The notes: a model not told the origin generated them from the letters alone. Positions 42,534-50,587 are shown, counted from the stretch's first letter. The stretch is 54,187 nt of DNA from Actinomyces succiniciruminis (GCF_900002405.1 NZ_LK995460.1:704-54890), one strand, 5' to 3'. Numbers and translations are program-made.

Positions 42534-43477
42534 CGTGTTCTCGCCTTCGGGTTGAGGAGGGTGATCGCCAGGTCGCCCAGGAAGTTGACGACCAGTACGA
42601 TGACAGCGGTGACCAGGACGGTCCCCATGACCATGGGTACGTCGAATATCTGCGCCGAGGAGTTGGCGAGCTGTCCCAGACCCGGGAGGGCGAAGACCTG
42701 CTCGATGAATACCGCCCCGCCCAGGAGGGAGAAGACGGTGAGGCTGAGGACGGTCAGCCCCGGTGCGGCGGCGTTGCGCAGCACGTGGCGGAAGACGACG
42801 GCTCGCTCGCTCACGCCGCGGGCGCGCAACGTGCGCACGTAGTCCTTACCGAGCTGATCGAGGGTGGCGGTTCGGAACTGCTGAGCAGCGCTGGACACGG
42901 CACCGATGAGCAGGGCAAACACGGGCAGGGTGATGGACGCGGCCCACCCTCCCAGAGAAACGTCCGGGGATACATAGCCGGTGGCGGGCAGCACCCGCCA
43001 GAAGATCGCGAACAGGAATACCAAGACGATCGAGGTGATGAATGAGGGCACCGCAGTTCCGAGGATTGAAAGGAATTGGAGGACCCGGTCGATCCGACCG
43101 CCCTTGACCGCCGCGGTGACTCCCAGCAGTACGCTGAGCAGCGCCGTGAGGACGAGGGCGACAGCGGTGATGGCCAGGGTGAAGGGCACGCGCGTGGCCA
43201 GGGCCTCGGTCACGGACTGACCGGTGTAGAACGAGCGGCCGAGGTCTCCGGTGAACAGCCCCTGCACCCAATGCCCGTACTGAACCAGGAGGGGTTGGTC
43301 GAGCCCTAGTTCGACCATCTTGGCGGCCACATTCTCTTCGGTGACTTCGGCCTGCATCCCCATGACGGCGCGGGCGATGCCCGGGCCGTTGCCGTACATG
43401 AGGAAGAAGACCACGAAGGTGACGACCGCGAGCACGACCACCGATCGCAGCAGGTTCCTCCATACCGAGGTAAGCAT
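42530..43477 (-). CDS. ABC transporter permease, OppB/DppB type
   Basis: A 315-residue integral membrane permease with about six helices. The first helix follows MLTSVWRNLLRSV. The large loop contains LGLDQPLLVQYGHWVQGLFTGDLGRSFYTGQSV, characteristic of DppB-type permeases, and the cytoplasmic EAA loop reads DYVRTLRARGVSERAVVFRHVLRNA. The ATG at 43477 follows AGGAAG. Its stop overlaps the next gene's start (ATGA). It is the partner of the permease half of the fused protein. Confidence 0.9.
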   Translation of the reverse strand: MLTSVWRNLLRSVVVLAVVTFVVFFLMYGNGPGIARAVMGMQAEVTEENVAAKMVELGLDQPLLVQYGHWVQGLFTGDLGRSFYTGQSVTEALATRVPFTLAITAVALVLTALLSVLLGVTAAVKGGRIDRVLQFLSILGTAVPSFITSIVLVFLFAIFWRVLPATGYVSPDVSLGGWAASITLPVFALLIGAVSSAAQQFRTATLDQLGKDYVRTLRARGVSERAVVFRHVLRNAAAPGLTVLSLTVFSLLGGAVFIEQVFALPGLGQLANSSAQIFDVPMVMGTVLVTAVIVLVVNFLGDLAITLLNPKARTR

Positions 43478-43517
43478 GATCAATACTTCCTGTCTGGTTT
43501 TCAGCCTGTGCGGCGAT

Positions 43518-45053
43518 TCACTGGAAGTCGCGGAGCTTGGGGGCCAGGCCCTCAAGGTCGGAGACGTTGTCGATCACGACGTCGGCGGTGTGGGCGTAGA
43601 AGGAGGTCGGGTTGACCATGGGGGCGAACCAGGCCTGGTCGATGATGTACTGGTTGATGGCCTTCTGCGCGGCCTCGGCCTCCTCGTCGGTGCCGGTGCA
43701 GATGATGTCCCACTGTTCGTCGACGTACTCGTCCTTCTGATGCTCAAGATTCCAGTAGCCGGTGTCGCGTACCACGATGTCGATGTCCTGGACAGAGTCG
43801 CCGATATTGCCCAACTGCCACAGCACCACCGGGTAAGTACCCGAGAGCAGGTCACCGATGGCGTTGGCTCCGGTTAGCGGCACCTGTTTGACGGTGATGT
43901 TCAGTTCGGCGAGCTGCTGGGTCACGTAGGGCATGAGCACGTCGTGGTTCTGGCCATCCATGGTGGGTAGCTCAAGCTCGAAACCCTCGGCGTAGCCCGC
44001 CTCGACCATGAGGGACTTGGCCTTGTCTACGTCGAAGGGGTACGGGTCGGCGAGGTCATCTAGGTATGCAGTGGAACCGGGGCGGAAGATCTGGTGCGAG
44101 ACCTCACCGTGGCCTGCGTACAGGTTGTCGACCATGGCCTGCTTGTCGAAGACCATGTTGATGGCCTGGCGGACACGGACGTCTCCGAGGGCGGGGATGA
44201 TCTCTCCGTTGTGGTCGGTCAGCAGCAGCCGGGTGGTCTGACCGTTCATTTCCTTGACCTCGAACCCGGAACTGGTGACCTCGTCGTAGGACTGGGCGTT
44301 AACCAGGGTGCCGTCGATCTGACCGGTCTTGAGGGCGTTCAGCGCGGCGGTCTCGGAGGCGTACACCTTGCAGACGAGCTTGGCGTAGGGGTAGGCGTCG
44401 GCTTCCCAGTACTCCTCGTTCTTGGTGAAGGAGTACACGGATCCGCGGGTGGTTCCTGCCTCATCAAGCAGATAGGGGCCGAATCCCACGGGCTTGTCGT
44501 TCAGGTTGCCGGAGTCGATCAAATCGGGCGAGGTGAGTTTGACCCGGGAGACTCGGTCATTCATGAGGGGCTGCGGCTCGGGCCAGGTGAGCGTGATGGT
44601 CTGGGCATCAGGAACATCGAAGGTGATGCCCTCGTACAGGCTGCGCGTGGCCTCATTGGTAGCGGCGAACTCGAAGTTCGCTCTGACGGCCTCGGCGTCA
44701 GCTGTAGCACCGTCGGAGAAGGTGGTGCCCTGGCGCAGGTGCGCCGTGAAGCTCCTGCGGTCGTCGCTGATCTCCCAGGATTCAGCCAGGCTGGGCTCGA
44801 GCTCGCCGAACTCGTTCGGACGGCACACCAGCCCCCAAATCGCCTCTCCCGGCCAGCCCTGATAACCGGGTTGATTGTTGGGATCCCAGCCTTCGATATC
44901 GGCGGTCATGCCAAGGGTGAGAGTGTCCTTGGCGCCTCCGGAGGCCGCACCGCCGCCGGTATTGTTGGCTCCTCCGGTGCAGGCGGTGAGTATCGCACCG
45001 ATAGTAACAGCAGCGGAGCCGGTGAGCATGGAGCGACGGTTGACGAGTCGCAT
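43518..45053 (-). CDS. ABC substrate-binding lipoprotein (SBP family 5)
   Basis: A 511-residue extracellular solute-binding protein of the oligopeptide/glycoside family. The signal sequence has NRRSMLTG (twin-arginine-like) and the lipobox ILTAC with the lipid-modified Cys25, so it is anchored on the outer face of the membrane. Typical motifs are LAESWEISDDRRSFTAHLRQGTTFSDGA, VGFGPYLLDE and NMVFDKQAMVDN. The ATG follows GGGAGGAC. It is the first gene of the operon, behind a consensus-like promoter overlapped by a LacI-type operator. Family 5 proteins bind peptides but also oligosaccharides such as cello- and xylo-oligomers. The glycosidases in the operon favour a sugar ligand. Confidence 0.92.
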   Translation of the reverse strand: MRLVNRRSMLTGSAAVTIGAILTACTGGANNTGGGAASGGAKDTLTLGMTADIEGWDPNNQPGYQGWPGEAIWGLVCRPNEFGELEPSLAESWEISDDRRSFTAHLRQGTTFSDGATADAEAVRANFEFAATNEATRSLYEGITFDVPDAQTITLTWPEPQPLMNDRVSRVKLTSPDLIDSGNLNDKPVGFGPYLLDEAGTTRGSVYSFTKNEEYWEADAYPYAKLVCKVYASETAALNALKTGQIDGTLVNAQSYDEVTSSGFEVKEMNGQTTRLLLTDHNGEIIPALGDVRVRQAINMVFDKQAMVDNLYAGHGEVSHQIFRPGSTAYLDDLADPYPFDVDKAKSLMVEAGYAEGFELELPTMDGQNHDVLMPYVTQQLAELNITVKQVPLTGANAIGDLLSGTYPVVLWQLGNIGDSVQDIDIVVRDTGYWNLEHQKDEYVDEQWDIICTGTDEEAEAAQKAINQYIIDQAWFAPMVNPTSFYAHTADVVIDNVSDLEGLAPKLRDFQ

Positions 45054-45121
45054 GATGTCCTCCCTTGGACGGATGGGATACGAACTCCTGGCCGAGTCGG
45101 CGTCGACTGTCGGCCGGAACC

Positions 45122-45183
45122 TTGCACAACCGGACTGTGCAACGTTCTACGACGACGATAGAACCTCCGAAGACGGTTGTCAA
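45122..45183 (-). promoter_or_regulatory. Promoter and LacI-type operator of the ABC-glycosidase operon
   Basis: On the minus strand: TTGACA (45178-45183), 17-bp spacer, TATCGT (45155-45160), then GTAGAACGTTGCAC (45137-45150), and directly after it the dyad TTGCACA-N7-TGTGCAA (45122-45142). The first operator differs by one base from the site before the divergent lacI gene. Its position at the transcription start fits repression. Confidence 0.8.
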
Positions 45184-45288
45184 GGAGATGGTCTCGCGAC
45201 GCAACATACACGAGAGTCGGCCACTCAAGCCCCCAGACCTGCCATCTCGCGCAACGACCGCGACAGCCACGCCACCATCTCACGCTAT

Positions 45289-45302
45289 GTAGAACGGTGC
45301 AC
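45289..45302. promoter_or_regulatory. LacI-type operator before the second lacI gene
   Basis: GTAGAACGGTGCAC, 13 of 14 bases identical to the site at the ABC operon promoter. It ends 18 bases before the GTG start of the regulator, consistent with autoregulation. Confidence 0.7.
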
Positions 45303-45320
45303 TACATCTAGAATGCCCAC

Positions 45321-46376
45321 GTGTCCGCATCTCCCTTACCATCAGGCCAGTCGGAGCCCCGCAAGCGCGCCACCATCAAGGATGTTGCGGCCGAGGCCGG
45401 GGTTTCGGTCGCCGCCGTCTCAAAAGTGCTCCGGAACGCCTACGGTGTCTCCGACCAAATGCGGCAGCGGGTAGAGGCAGCGATTGAGAAACTGGACTAC
45501 CGCCCACGCACCGGAGCTCGCACCATGCGTGGCAGCTCGCAGACGATCGGTCTGGTGCTGACCGACTTCGCCTCACCCTTCCAATTCGAGGTGGCCGAGG
45601 CCATCGCCTCTCGACTCAACGAGACCCAGTACCAGGACATCCTGACAATCGCCGGCACTTCACCTGAAGGCTACCGCAGACGCATCGATTCGCTTGTGGA
45701 TCTGCAAGTCGACGGCATCATTCTGATCTCCCCCAGGCTCGACATGGCGTCTCTCAATCGACTGGCCAAGACCATGCCCCTGACCACGGTGGCGCTCCAC
45801 GGGGAGCCGGAACTCTTCGACACCGTCGTCACCGACGAGCATCATGGCGCACAGCTCATGGTCGACCACTTGGTGTCGCTGGGACATGAGTGGATCGCTC
45901 ACACCGCCATGCCGCTCTCCAGCGTTGAGAACGGTTATCTACTGTCGCAAACGATGAGGCGCCGAGGATTCGTCCGAGCGATGGAAAACCACGGGCTCAC
46001 CCCGGACGTAATTGAGACCTACTACTCGGAAGCCGGGGGACGTGACGCCGCCGAACGTGCACTCACACGACGGCATCGCCCTACCGCCATATTCGCCGGA
46101 ACCGACGCCGTCGCCTTCGGAGTACTTGATTATATCGAAGAACAAGGCCTGACCGTCCCCGGGGACATGAGCGTGAGTGGCTACGACAATGTCCACACCA
46201 CGGCCTTGCGGCGCGTCTCATTGACCACCATCGACCAATCGGGGGAGCAGACCGGCAAAGCAGCGATCGACCTACTGTTGGAACGGATCAACGGGCGCGC
46301 TGAGCCGACCCGGCGCATCATCGAGCCCACGTTGGTGACTCGTAGCACAACCGCGCCTCCCCCTGCCCGCCGGTGA
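45321..46376 (+). CDS. LacI-family regulator of the ABC-glycosidase regulon
   Basis: A 351-residue LacI/GalR protein. The helix-turn-helix TIKDVAAEAGVSVAAVSKVL (about residues 18-37) and hinge (GARTMRGSSQTIGLVL) precede the effector domain with VDGIILISPR, FAGTDAVAFGVLDYIEEQGL and MSVSGYDNVHTTALRRVSLTTIDQ. The GTG start has a weak ribosome binding site. It is divergent from the ABC operon and convergent with the wall-anchored hydrolase gene. Both units and its own start carry GTAGAnCGnT-type sites, so I infer it represses all three. The inducer is probably an oligosaccharide or sugar imported by the ABC system. Confidence 0.92.
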   Translation: MSASPLPSGQSEPRKRATIKDVAAEAGVSVAAVSKVLRNAYGVSDQMRQRVEAAIEKLDYRPRTGARTMRGSSQTIGLVLTDFASPFQFEVAEAIASRLNETQYQDILTIAGTSPEGYRRRIDSLVDLQVDGIILISPRLDMASLNRLAKTMPLTTVALHGEPELFDTVVTDEHHGAQLMVDHLVSLGHEWIAHTAMPLSSVENGYLLSQTMRRRGFVRAMENHGLTPDVIETYYSEAGGRDAAERALTRRHRPTAIFAGTDAVAFGVLDYIEEQGLTVPGDMSVSGYDNVHTTALRRVSLTTIDQSGEQTGKAAIDLLLERINGRAEPTRRIIEPTLVTRSTTAPPPARR

Positions 46377-46441
46377 CGCCTCGCCGGGGCCATCCTGTTC
46401 TCGCGCGCGGCAGCCCCGACCTGCGACACCCACAGCACGGC

Positions 46442-46476
46442 CCGGAGGCGTGCGAACGACCTCGGCACGCCTCCGG
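46442..46476. terminator. Bidirectional terminator hairpin
   Basis: CCGGAGGCGTGC (46442-46453), eleven-base loop, GCACGCCTCCGG (46465-46476), in the gap between the convergent lacI and hydrolase genes. The loop contains ACGACCTCGG, the core of the intergenic repeats seen at 20.9, 24.8 and 29.1 kb. Confidence 0.75.
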
Positions 46477-46487
46477 ACCGGACGCAG

Positions 46488-48917
46488 TCAGGCGCGTCGT
46501 CGAGCCACCAATAGCGCGCCGAGCGCGAGAACGGATACAGCACCTGCCATCAGCGCTACTGCCGGTACACCGGTCCGGGCCAATGTCTTCGCCGAGCCAC
46601 TCGCCGCAGATGGCGTCGGGGTCGCCGACACCGCGGCGCCGGGCACTGTCGCGCTCGCAGTCACTGCGGTACTCGGCGCGATGGTGGAGGCCGACTGCAC
46701 TGCGGGGCGGGTCGCGAGCGGCGTAGGCGCCGCATCGGTGGCCGAGGGTGTCGACATCGGAGTCGGGTCCGACTGGCCCCCGGTTTCCCGCACAACCACG
46801 CGGACCCGGGCGAGGTTCTGCACCTGGGCGAAAGAATCGGAGTTTTCTGCGGCAGCCGACGTCGCCCGCACGGTGACCCAGTAGGCACCCGGCTCAGCAA
46901 ATACGTGCTCGACACTCGCACGTACGTTTTCCTCGGACGTCTGCATGGCCTCGACGTAATCACCGGTTCCGGTGAACTCCCAGTCGATACGGACCACCTC
47001 TCCTGCGGACGCCGGCATATCGGCACTCACCTCGAATCGGACCGGTTGCCCGACTTCAGCAGTGGTGGTGTCGGCAGCAAGAGTCACCACGGGCTGCACA
47101 CCCGCCCGCTCCGCCGCTGTGGACGGCAGGACGACCTGACCGCCGGCAACGGTGTATGAGGTGGAAGACGCCGGCTCGACGTCTTCCTCCACCCACGCCA
47201 CCAGTTCACGCAGGGCTCGTTGCACCATGGGATCGTAGGAGACGATCCGGGTCGACTTCTCGCCGGTTACCGGGCCTTCAAGGTGATCGGCGTTCTCGTT
47301 TACGTAGATCCGCAACCGTTCATCCACCCCGGCATCGCCCTGGGCTGAACGCACGCGCTCGACATACCAGGGAGCGTGCCAGGTGTAGGCGTCGACGTCC
47401 TGCAAGTTCGACATCAGAATGACTTTCCCCTGGAACAGGCCCGAGTAGGTGGCACCACCCGAGATTGAACTCGCCATCATGCCTGCAATGCGCGACTGCC
47501 GCTGCGGATAGAGCGGCTCACCGGCGTCGTCGTAAAAGCGGTTGTATACCGTGAAGCCCTCCTCCTGGGGCGGAAGTTGGTGGCGGTAATAAGAGCGCAC
47601 CGCTATCGACCAGCGGTTGTCGGCAGCGATCTGTATACCTTCCGCCAGCGCCGCCAACGCCGCCGCATCGCTCCCCTCATCCAGGTGAATGCGTCCGGTT
47701 GTAGCGTCGAGCGTGCCGACAAGCTCTCCCACGGGGGCGCCATCGTTATCCAGTACCTGCATGTCGAGGCCTTCATCCAAGGCACCAGCGGGAAAACCCT
47801 CCGTCATGAGCGCGGCCGGGGACCCGGCACCGTCGCGCTCCACAGCAGTGACGGAAAGAGTCGTATCCACCAGTGCCGCTCTGACGACTTCACCCAACGG
47901 GGAGTCTTCGGTGCCGAGGTAGCCGGACTCATTCCAGAAATCGTCGGCGTAGGTCGGGTCCATCCTCTTCACCATTGCGACATAACCGAGCAGACCGTCA
48001 TCGAAGCTGTAGCCAAGAAGGTAGTCGGGGTCCTCCCAGCCCTCGAGCTGGACGCCCAGGGCAGTCATCTCCTCCAGCATCAGGGTCTGCGCATCGTTCA
48101 GACCGGCGTACGGATCGGAGCCGTTGAGTACGGCGCCGGAAATCTGCTGGCGCACGTCACCGAGAACCAATCTTCCCATCGCGCGGATGAAGAAGTTATT
48201 GGGGATGGACACGGGCGTGCCCATTACCGTGGGGACAAAGCCGTCCCAGACGCCGGTGGTGTTTTCGACGGCACCGACGGTCTGGAAGGAACCACCAGAG
48301 GGCCCATACAGGTAGCCGTAGATATGGCGCCCATCGTCGCCGTAGTAGGAGGCGGCGATCTCACGGGACACTTTGGCGGCCGCCGCCGCGTGCCTGTAGC
48401 CGCTTGAGCCGGAGGCTTGGACGGTGTATCCGCCGGAGTTAACACCGAACAGGATCGTCTCATCCGCGGCGTTCTCATCGGTGAGCGGGTAGGTGTATTG
48501 GAAGAAGCGGCCCTGCCACTGCCCAGCGGGAGGCAGGTAAACGGCGAACCGCGATGACGTCCCCTCGAAGTAGCCCCGCACAATGTGCAACGTTGTCGGC
48601 GAGGTAACATCCTCCTCCGATTCGATGACGGCATCGGCGTAGGTAGCGTCGAGGCACTCGGCAGTGACAATAACCGCACCCGTAGTCGAAGTAGCACACA
48701 ACTCGCCACTCCCCAGAGGCGCCGCGGCGGCGCGGGCGACCGGCATACCGCCGGCCATCAACGACAATGCGCAACACAGGAATGCCCCCAGCCACAGCAG
48801 ACGCCCCGGTGGCGCAATCATGCGGCGTATCCCTCTACGCCAGCCGCCCCAGAGCGGGCGACGCCGTCGCGACGATGTCGGTCGTAGTTGAGAGGGCGGC
48901 ATTGGCTTCTCTGTCAT
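46488..48917 (-). CDS. Wall-anchored secreted alpha/beta-hydrolase with PKD-like domain
   Basis: An 809-residue surface protein. A long basic N-terminus with a hydrophobic core (LLWLGAFLCCALSLMAGG) and an ARA-A site looks like a signal peptide. The catalytic region contains YGYLYGPSGGSFQTVGA (G-x-S-x-G, S207), IWDGFVPTV-type segments and a late His in ENADHLEGP. A PKD-like beta-sandwich (VTLAADTTTAEVGQPVRFEVSA) and a Pro/Ser/Thr-rich stretch follow. The end is LARTG (residues 779-783), a hydrophobic helix and ARRRA, an LAxTG sortase signal as used by class E sortases. The ATG at 48917 follows GAAGGAAG. An esterase-type role on an extracellular glycan or glycoside is likely but unproven. It is the only wall-attached enzyme of the locus. 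Confidence 0.8.
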   Translation of the reverse strand: MTEKPMPPSQLRPTSSRRRRPLWGGWRRGIRRMIAPPGRLLWLGAFLCCALSLMAGGMPVARAAAAPLGSGELCATSTTGAVIVTAECLDATYADAVIESEEDVTSPTTLHIVRGYFEGTSSRFAVYLPPAGQWQGRFFQYTYPLTDENAADETILFGVNSGGYTVQASGSSGYRHAAAAAKVSREIAASYYGDDGRHIYGYLYGPSGGSFQTVGAVENTTGVWDGFVPTVMGTPVSIPNNFFIRAMGRLVLGDVRQQISGAVLNGSDPYAGLNDAQTLMLEEMTALGVQLEGWEDPDYLLGYSFDDGLLGYVAMVKRMDPTYADDFWNESGYLGTEDSPLGEVVRAALVDTTLSVTAVERDGAGSPAALMTEGFPAGALDEGLDMQVLDNDGAPVGELVGTLDATTGRIHLDEGSDAAALAALAEGIQIAADNRWSIAVRSYYRHQLPPQEEGFTVYNRFYDDAGEPLYPQRQSRIAGMMASSISGGATYSGLFQGKVILMSNLQDVDAYTWHAPWYVERVRSAQGDAGVDERLRIYVNENADHLEGPVTGEKSTRIVSYDPMVQRALRELVAWVEEDVEPASSTSYTVAGGQVVLPSTAAERAGVQPVVTLAADTTTAEVGQPVRFEVSADMPASAGEVVRIDWEFTGTGDYVEAMQTSEENVRASVEHVFAEPGAYWVTVRATSAAAENSDSFAQVQNLARVRVVVRETGGQSDPTPMSTPSATDAAPTPLATRPAVQSASTIAPSTAVTASATVPGAAVSATPTPSAASGSAKTLARTGVPAVALMAGAVSVLALGALLVARRRA

Positions 48918-49033
48918 TGGTCTTCCTTCATGCAATCACCCCGCCGGGTGGCCCTAGACGCGCACACCGTCATCGACGGCGCGAACCGTGAACGGTCGAC
49001 CCGGAGGAGGCACCAGCGCCCCTTCAGTTGTTC

Positions 49034-49082
49034 GTAGACCGTTCTACATACGGAAGGTAGACCGTCCGTGCGATACTGTCAA
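49034..49082 (-). promoter_or_regulatory. Promoter with two LacI-type operators for the wall-anchored hydrolase
   Basis: On the minus strand: TTGACA (49077-49082), 17 bp, TACCTT (49054-49059). A full dyad GTAGACCGTTCTAC lies at 49034-49047, just after the -10, and a weaker copy GTAGACCGTCCGTG at 49057-49070 overlaps the promoter. Their centres are 23 bp apart. The layout copies that of the ABC operon promoter. Confidence 0.78.
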
Positions 49083-49411
49083 CACCTAGGGCATGCGTCA
49101 ACCGCAAGTGACGGGAGCACCATCGCTAGCGATCCCGATTTATCTCCGGCGCCACCTGCTTACTATCTGCCGCCCGCATCGATTCTTCGCCACAGGACCG
49201 ACCGGCCGCCCGTGGACAAGCTGCGATCTCCTCGAGTCAAGTCTCTTGATGTGGCGTAGACCTGGTTATGCGGTGATGGCCGTGACGGGGAACAGTGCGC
49301 GCTCGCGCCGTAGCCCGCCGCATTGCACACTTCTCCTCAGAGTCCGATCTCACAATCCGCACGATTCCGCGGTTCTACTGAGACCGCCAGCAGCCATGAG
49401 CCGCCTCCAGT
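49083..49411. other. Gap of about 330 bp without a credible gene
   Basis: No reading frame here has both a ribosome binding site and protein-like composition. The A/T content is higher than the neighbourhood. A short dyad GCGGT-N9-ACCGC lies near 49370-49386. Otherwise I see nothing. Confidence 0.5.
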
Positions 49412-49440
49412 GTGCAACGAGGCGCCCGTTGCACACTGGA
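49406..49440. other. 14-bp perfect hairpin of unknown role
   Basis: TCCAGTGTGCAACG (49406-49419) and its exact complement (49427-49440) flank a seven-base loop. It overlaps the first possible start of the DUF559-type gene, which argues that the true start is further downstream. There is no T-run on either strand. Confidence 0.6.
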
Positions 49441-50464
49441 GCCACACCACCCAACTCCAACCCAACCGACAATTCCGCATAATACCAACGAAAACTCAGT
49501 ATCGGGTGGGTTCACCCCAACGACTATTGCGTGCAAGAACACCTGCCAATTCAGTTGCAGCGCACCCGCACCGCCTCCGCTACCGACCATCGAGTTCGCC
49601 TACGCCGGGCGCCCCAGCAGAGCTCGGGCCGTGGACGCCCGCGTGCAGATCTCTCCCGGCGTCGCCTTGCTTCCGACTCCCGGGCAGGCGGTGTGGGCGC
49701 AGCAGCGCGAGGTTGGCCTGGCCCGCTGTGTCGCTGCCGTTCACTCAGCCAGATCCGCGGTCGTACTCACCCATGAGGCCGCGGCACTCGTACACGGCCT
49801 GTGGCTGCGTCGCGGCGAAACCGATATTCGCATCGCGGTACCTACGAATCCCAAGCGTGCCCGACAACCGTTGGCTCCCATCGACTTCGCGGATGCGAGC
49901 CTTCCACACCCTTCCGGGCCGGGTCGTGCCGTCAGTCTGAGACGCCGTCGCTCCCGCCTGCGGCCCGAAGATGTGGAGGTGGTCAACGGGCTACCGGTCA
50001 CGACCCTGCTGAGAACGGCGGTCGACTGTGCCTTCGACCTGCCTGCGCGCGAGTCGATCACGATCGTCGATTCGGCCATGCGGGCGCTGTGCCGCCCCGA
50101 TCGCTTCAACCCGCAGCAGGCCCAGTCCCGGTGGGAGCACGTTCGCCCCCAGTTGCTGGCGGCGGTGGAGGCCGAAGGACCACGGCGGGGAGCGGTGCGC
50201 GCCCGCGCCGTCGTCGCCATGGCGAGCCCCTTCTCGGAGTCACCCGGTGAAAGCCTGACCCGGCGGCTGGTTGTGGCACTCGGGCTGCCGCCACCGGAGC
50301 TGCAATACGAAATCCTGCTCGGAGCCGGCGGCCGGCGCTTCCTCGACCTCGCCTGGTCGGATCTGCGGTTGGCGATCGAGTTCGACGGCCGCAGCAAGTA
50401 CAGCGTGAATGACGACGTCTGGGAGGAGAAGCTCCGGCAGGACGCCATCGGCGCCATGGGCTGA
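49412..50464 (+). CDS. DUF559/AbiEi-type protein, truncated by an in-frame TGA
   Basis: Up to 350 residues. From about residue 73 it resembles the common actinobacterial proteins with an AbiEi-like N-terminal region (SAVVLTHEAAALVHGLWL, VNGLPVTTLLRTAVDCAFDLP) and a restriction-endonuclease-like DUF559 core (FLDLAWSDLRLAIEFDGRSKY, with D and E-x-D as candidate metal ligands). It stops abruptly after RQDAIGAMG at a TGA where relatives have Trp. The same frame continues with the family's C-terminal end to 50587. The first 70 codons, including a hairpin at 49406-49440, look non-coding, and a GTG at 49631 is the better start, though its ribosome binding site is weak. Probably a pseudogene. Its usual role is unknown; a nuclease or toxin-antitoxin-like function is suggested for relatives. 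Confidence 0.7.
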   Translation: MQRGARCTLEPHHPTPTQPTIPHNTNENSVSGGFTPTTIACKNTCQFSCSAPAPPPLPTIEFAYAGRPSRARAVDARVQISPGVALLPTPGQAVWAQQREVGLARCVAAVHSARSAVVLTHEAAALVHGLWLRRGETDIRIAVPTNPKRARQPLAPIDFADASLPHPSGPGRAVSLRRRRSRLRPEDVEVVNGLPVTTLLRTAVDCAFDLPARESITIVDSAMRALCRPDRFNPQQAQSRWEHVRPQLLAAVEAEGPRRGAVRARAVVAMASPFSESPGESLTRRLVVALGLPPPELQYEILLGAGGRRFLDLAWSDLRLAIEFDGRSKYSVNDDVWEEKLRQDAIGAMG

Positions 50465-50587
50465 TCGTTCATGCGAGTGACGTACGCAGACCTCAATGAC
50501 GAGGCCCGACTGACGTCAAGAGTCATGGCGCACATGCCGCCAAGCGTGACGCTGCACGCCCGCCGCGTTCCCGGCCTGTGGGAGTAG
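50465..50587 (+). pseudogene. Detached C-terminal tail of the DUF559-type gene
   Basis: In the same frame as the upstream gene, codons after the TGA (50462-50464) read SFMRVTYADLNDEARLTSRV and end at TAG (50585-50587). R-V-T-x-A-D-L is the usual last strand and helix of DUF559 proteins. Reading the TGA as Trp restores G-W-S-F-M-R-V-T, so a single TGG-to-TGA change explains the break. Confidence 0.7.

Noticed and set aside
50462-50464. Selenocysteine reading of the TGA in the DUF559-type gene
   Set aside because: Relatives carry Trp, not Cys, at this place. No selenocysteine-element-like stem follows directly, and the family has no selenoproteins that I know of.
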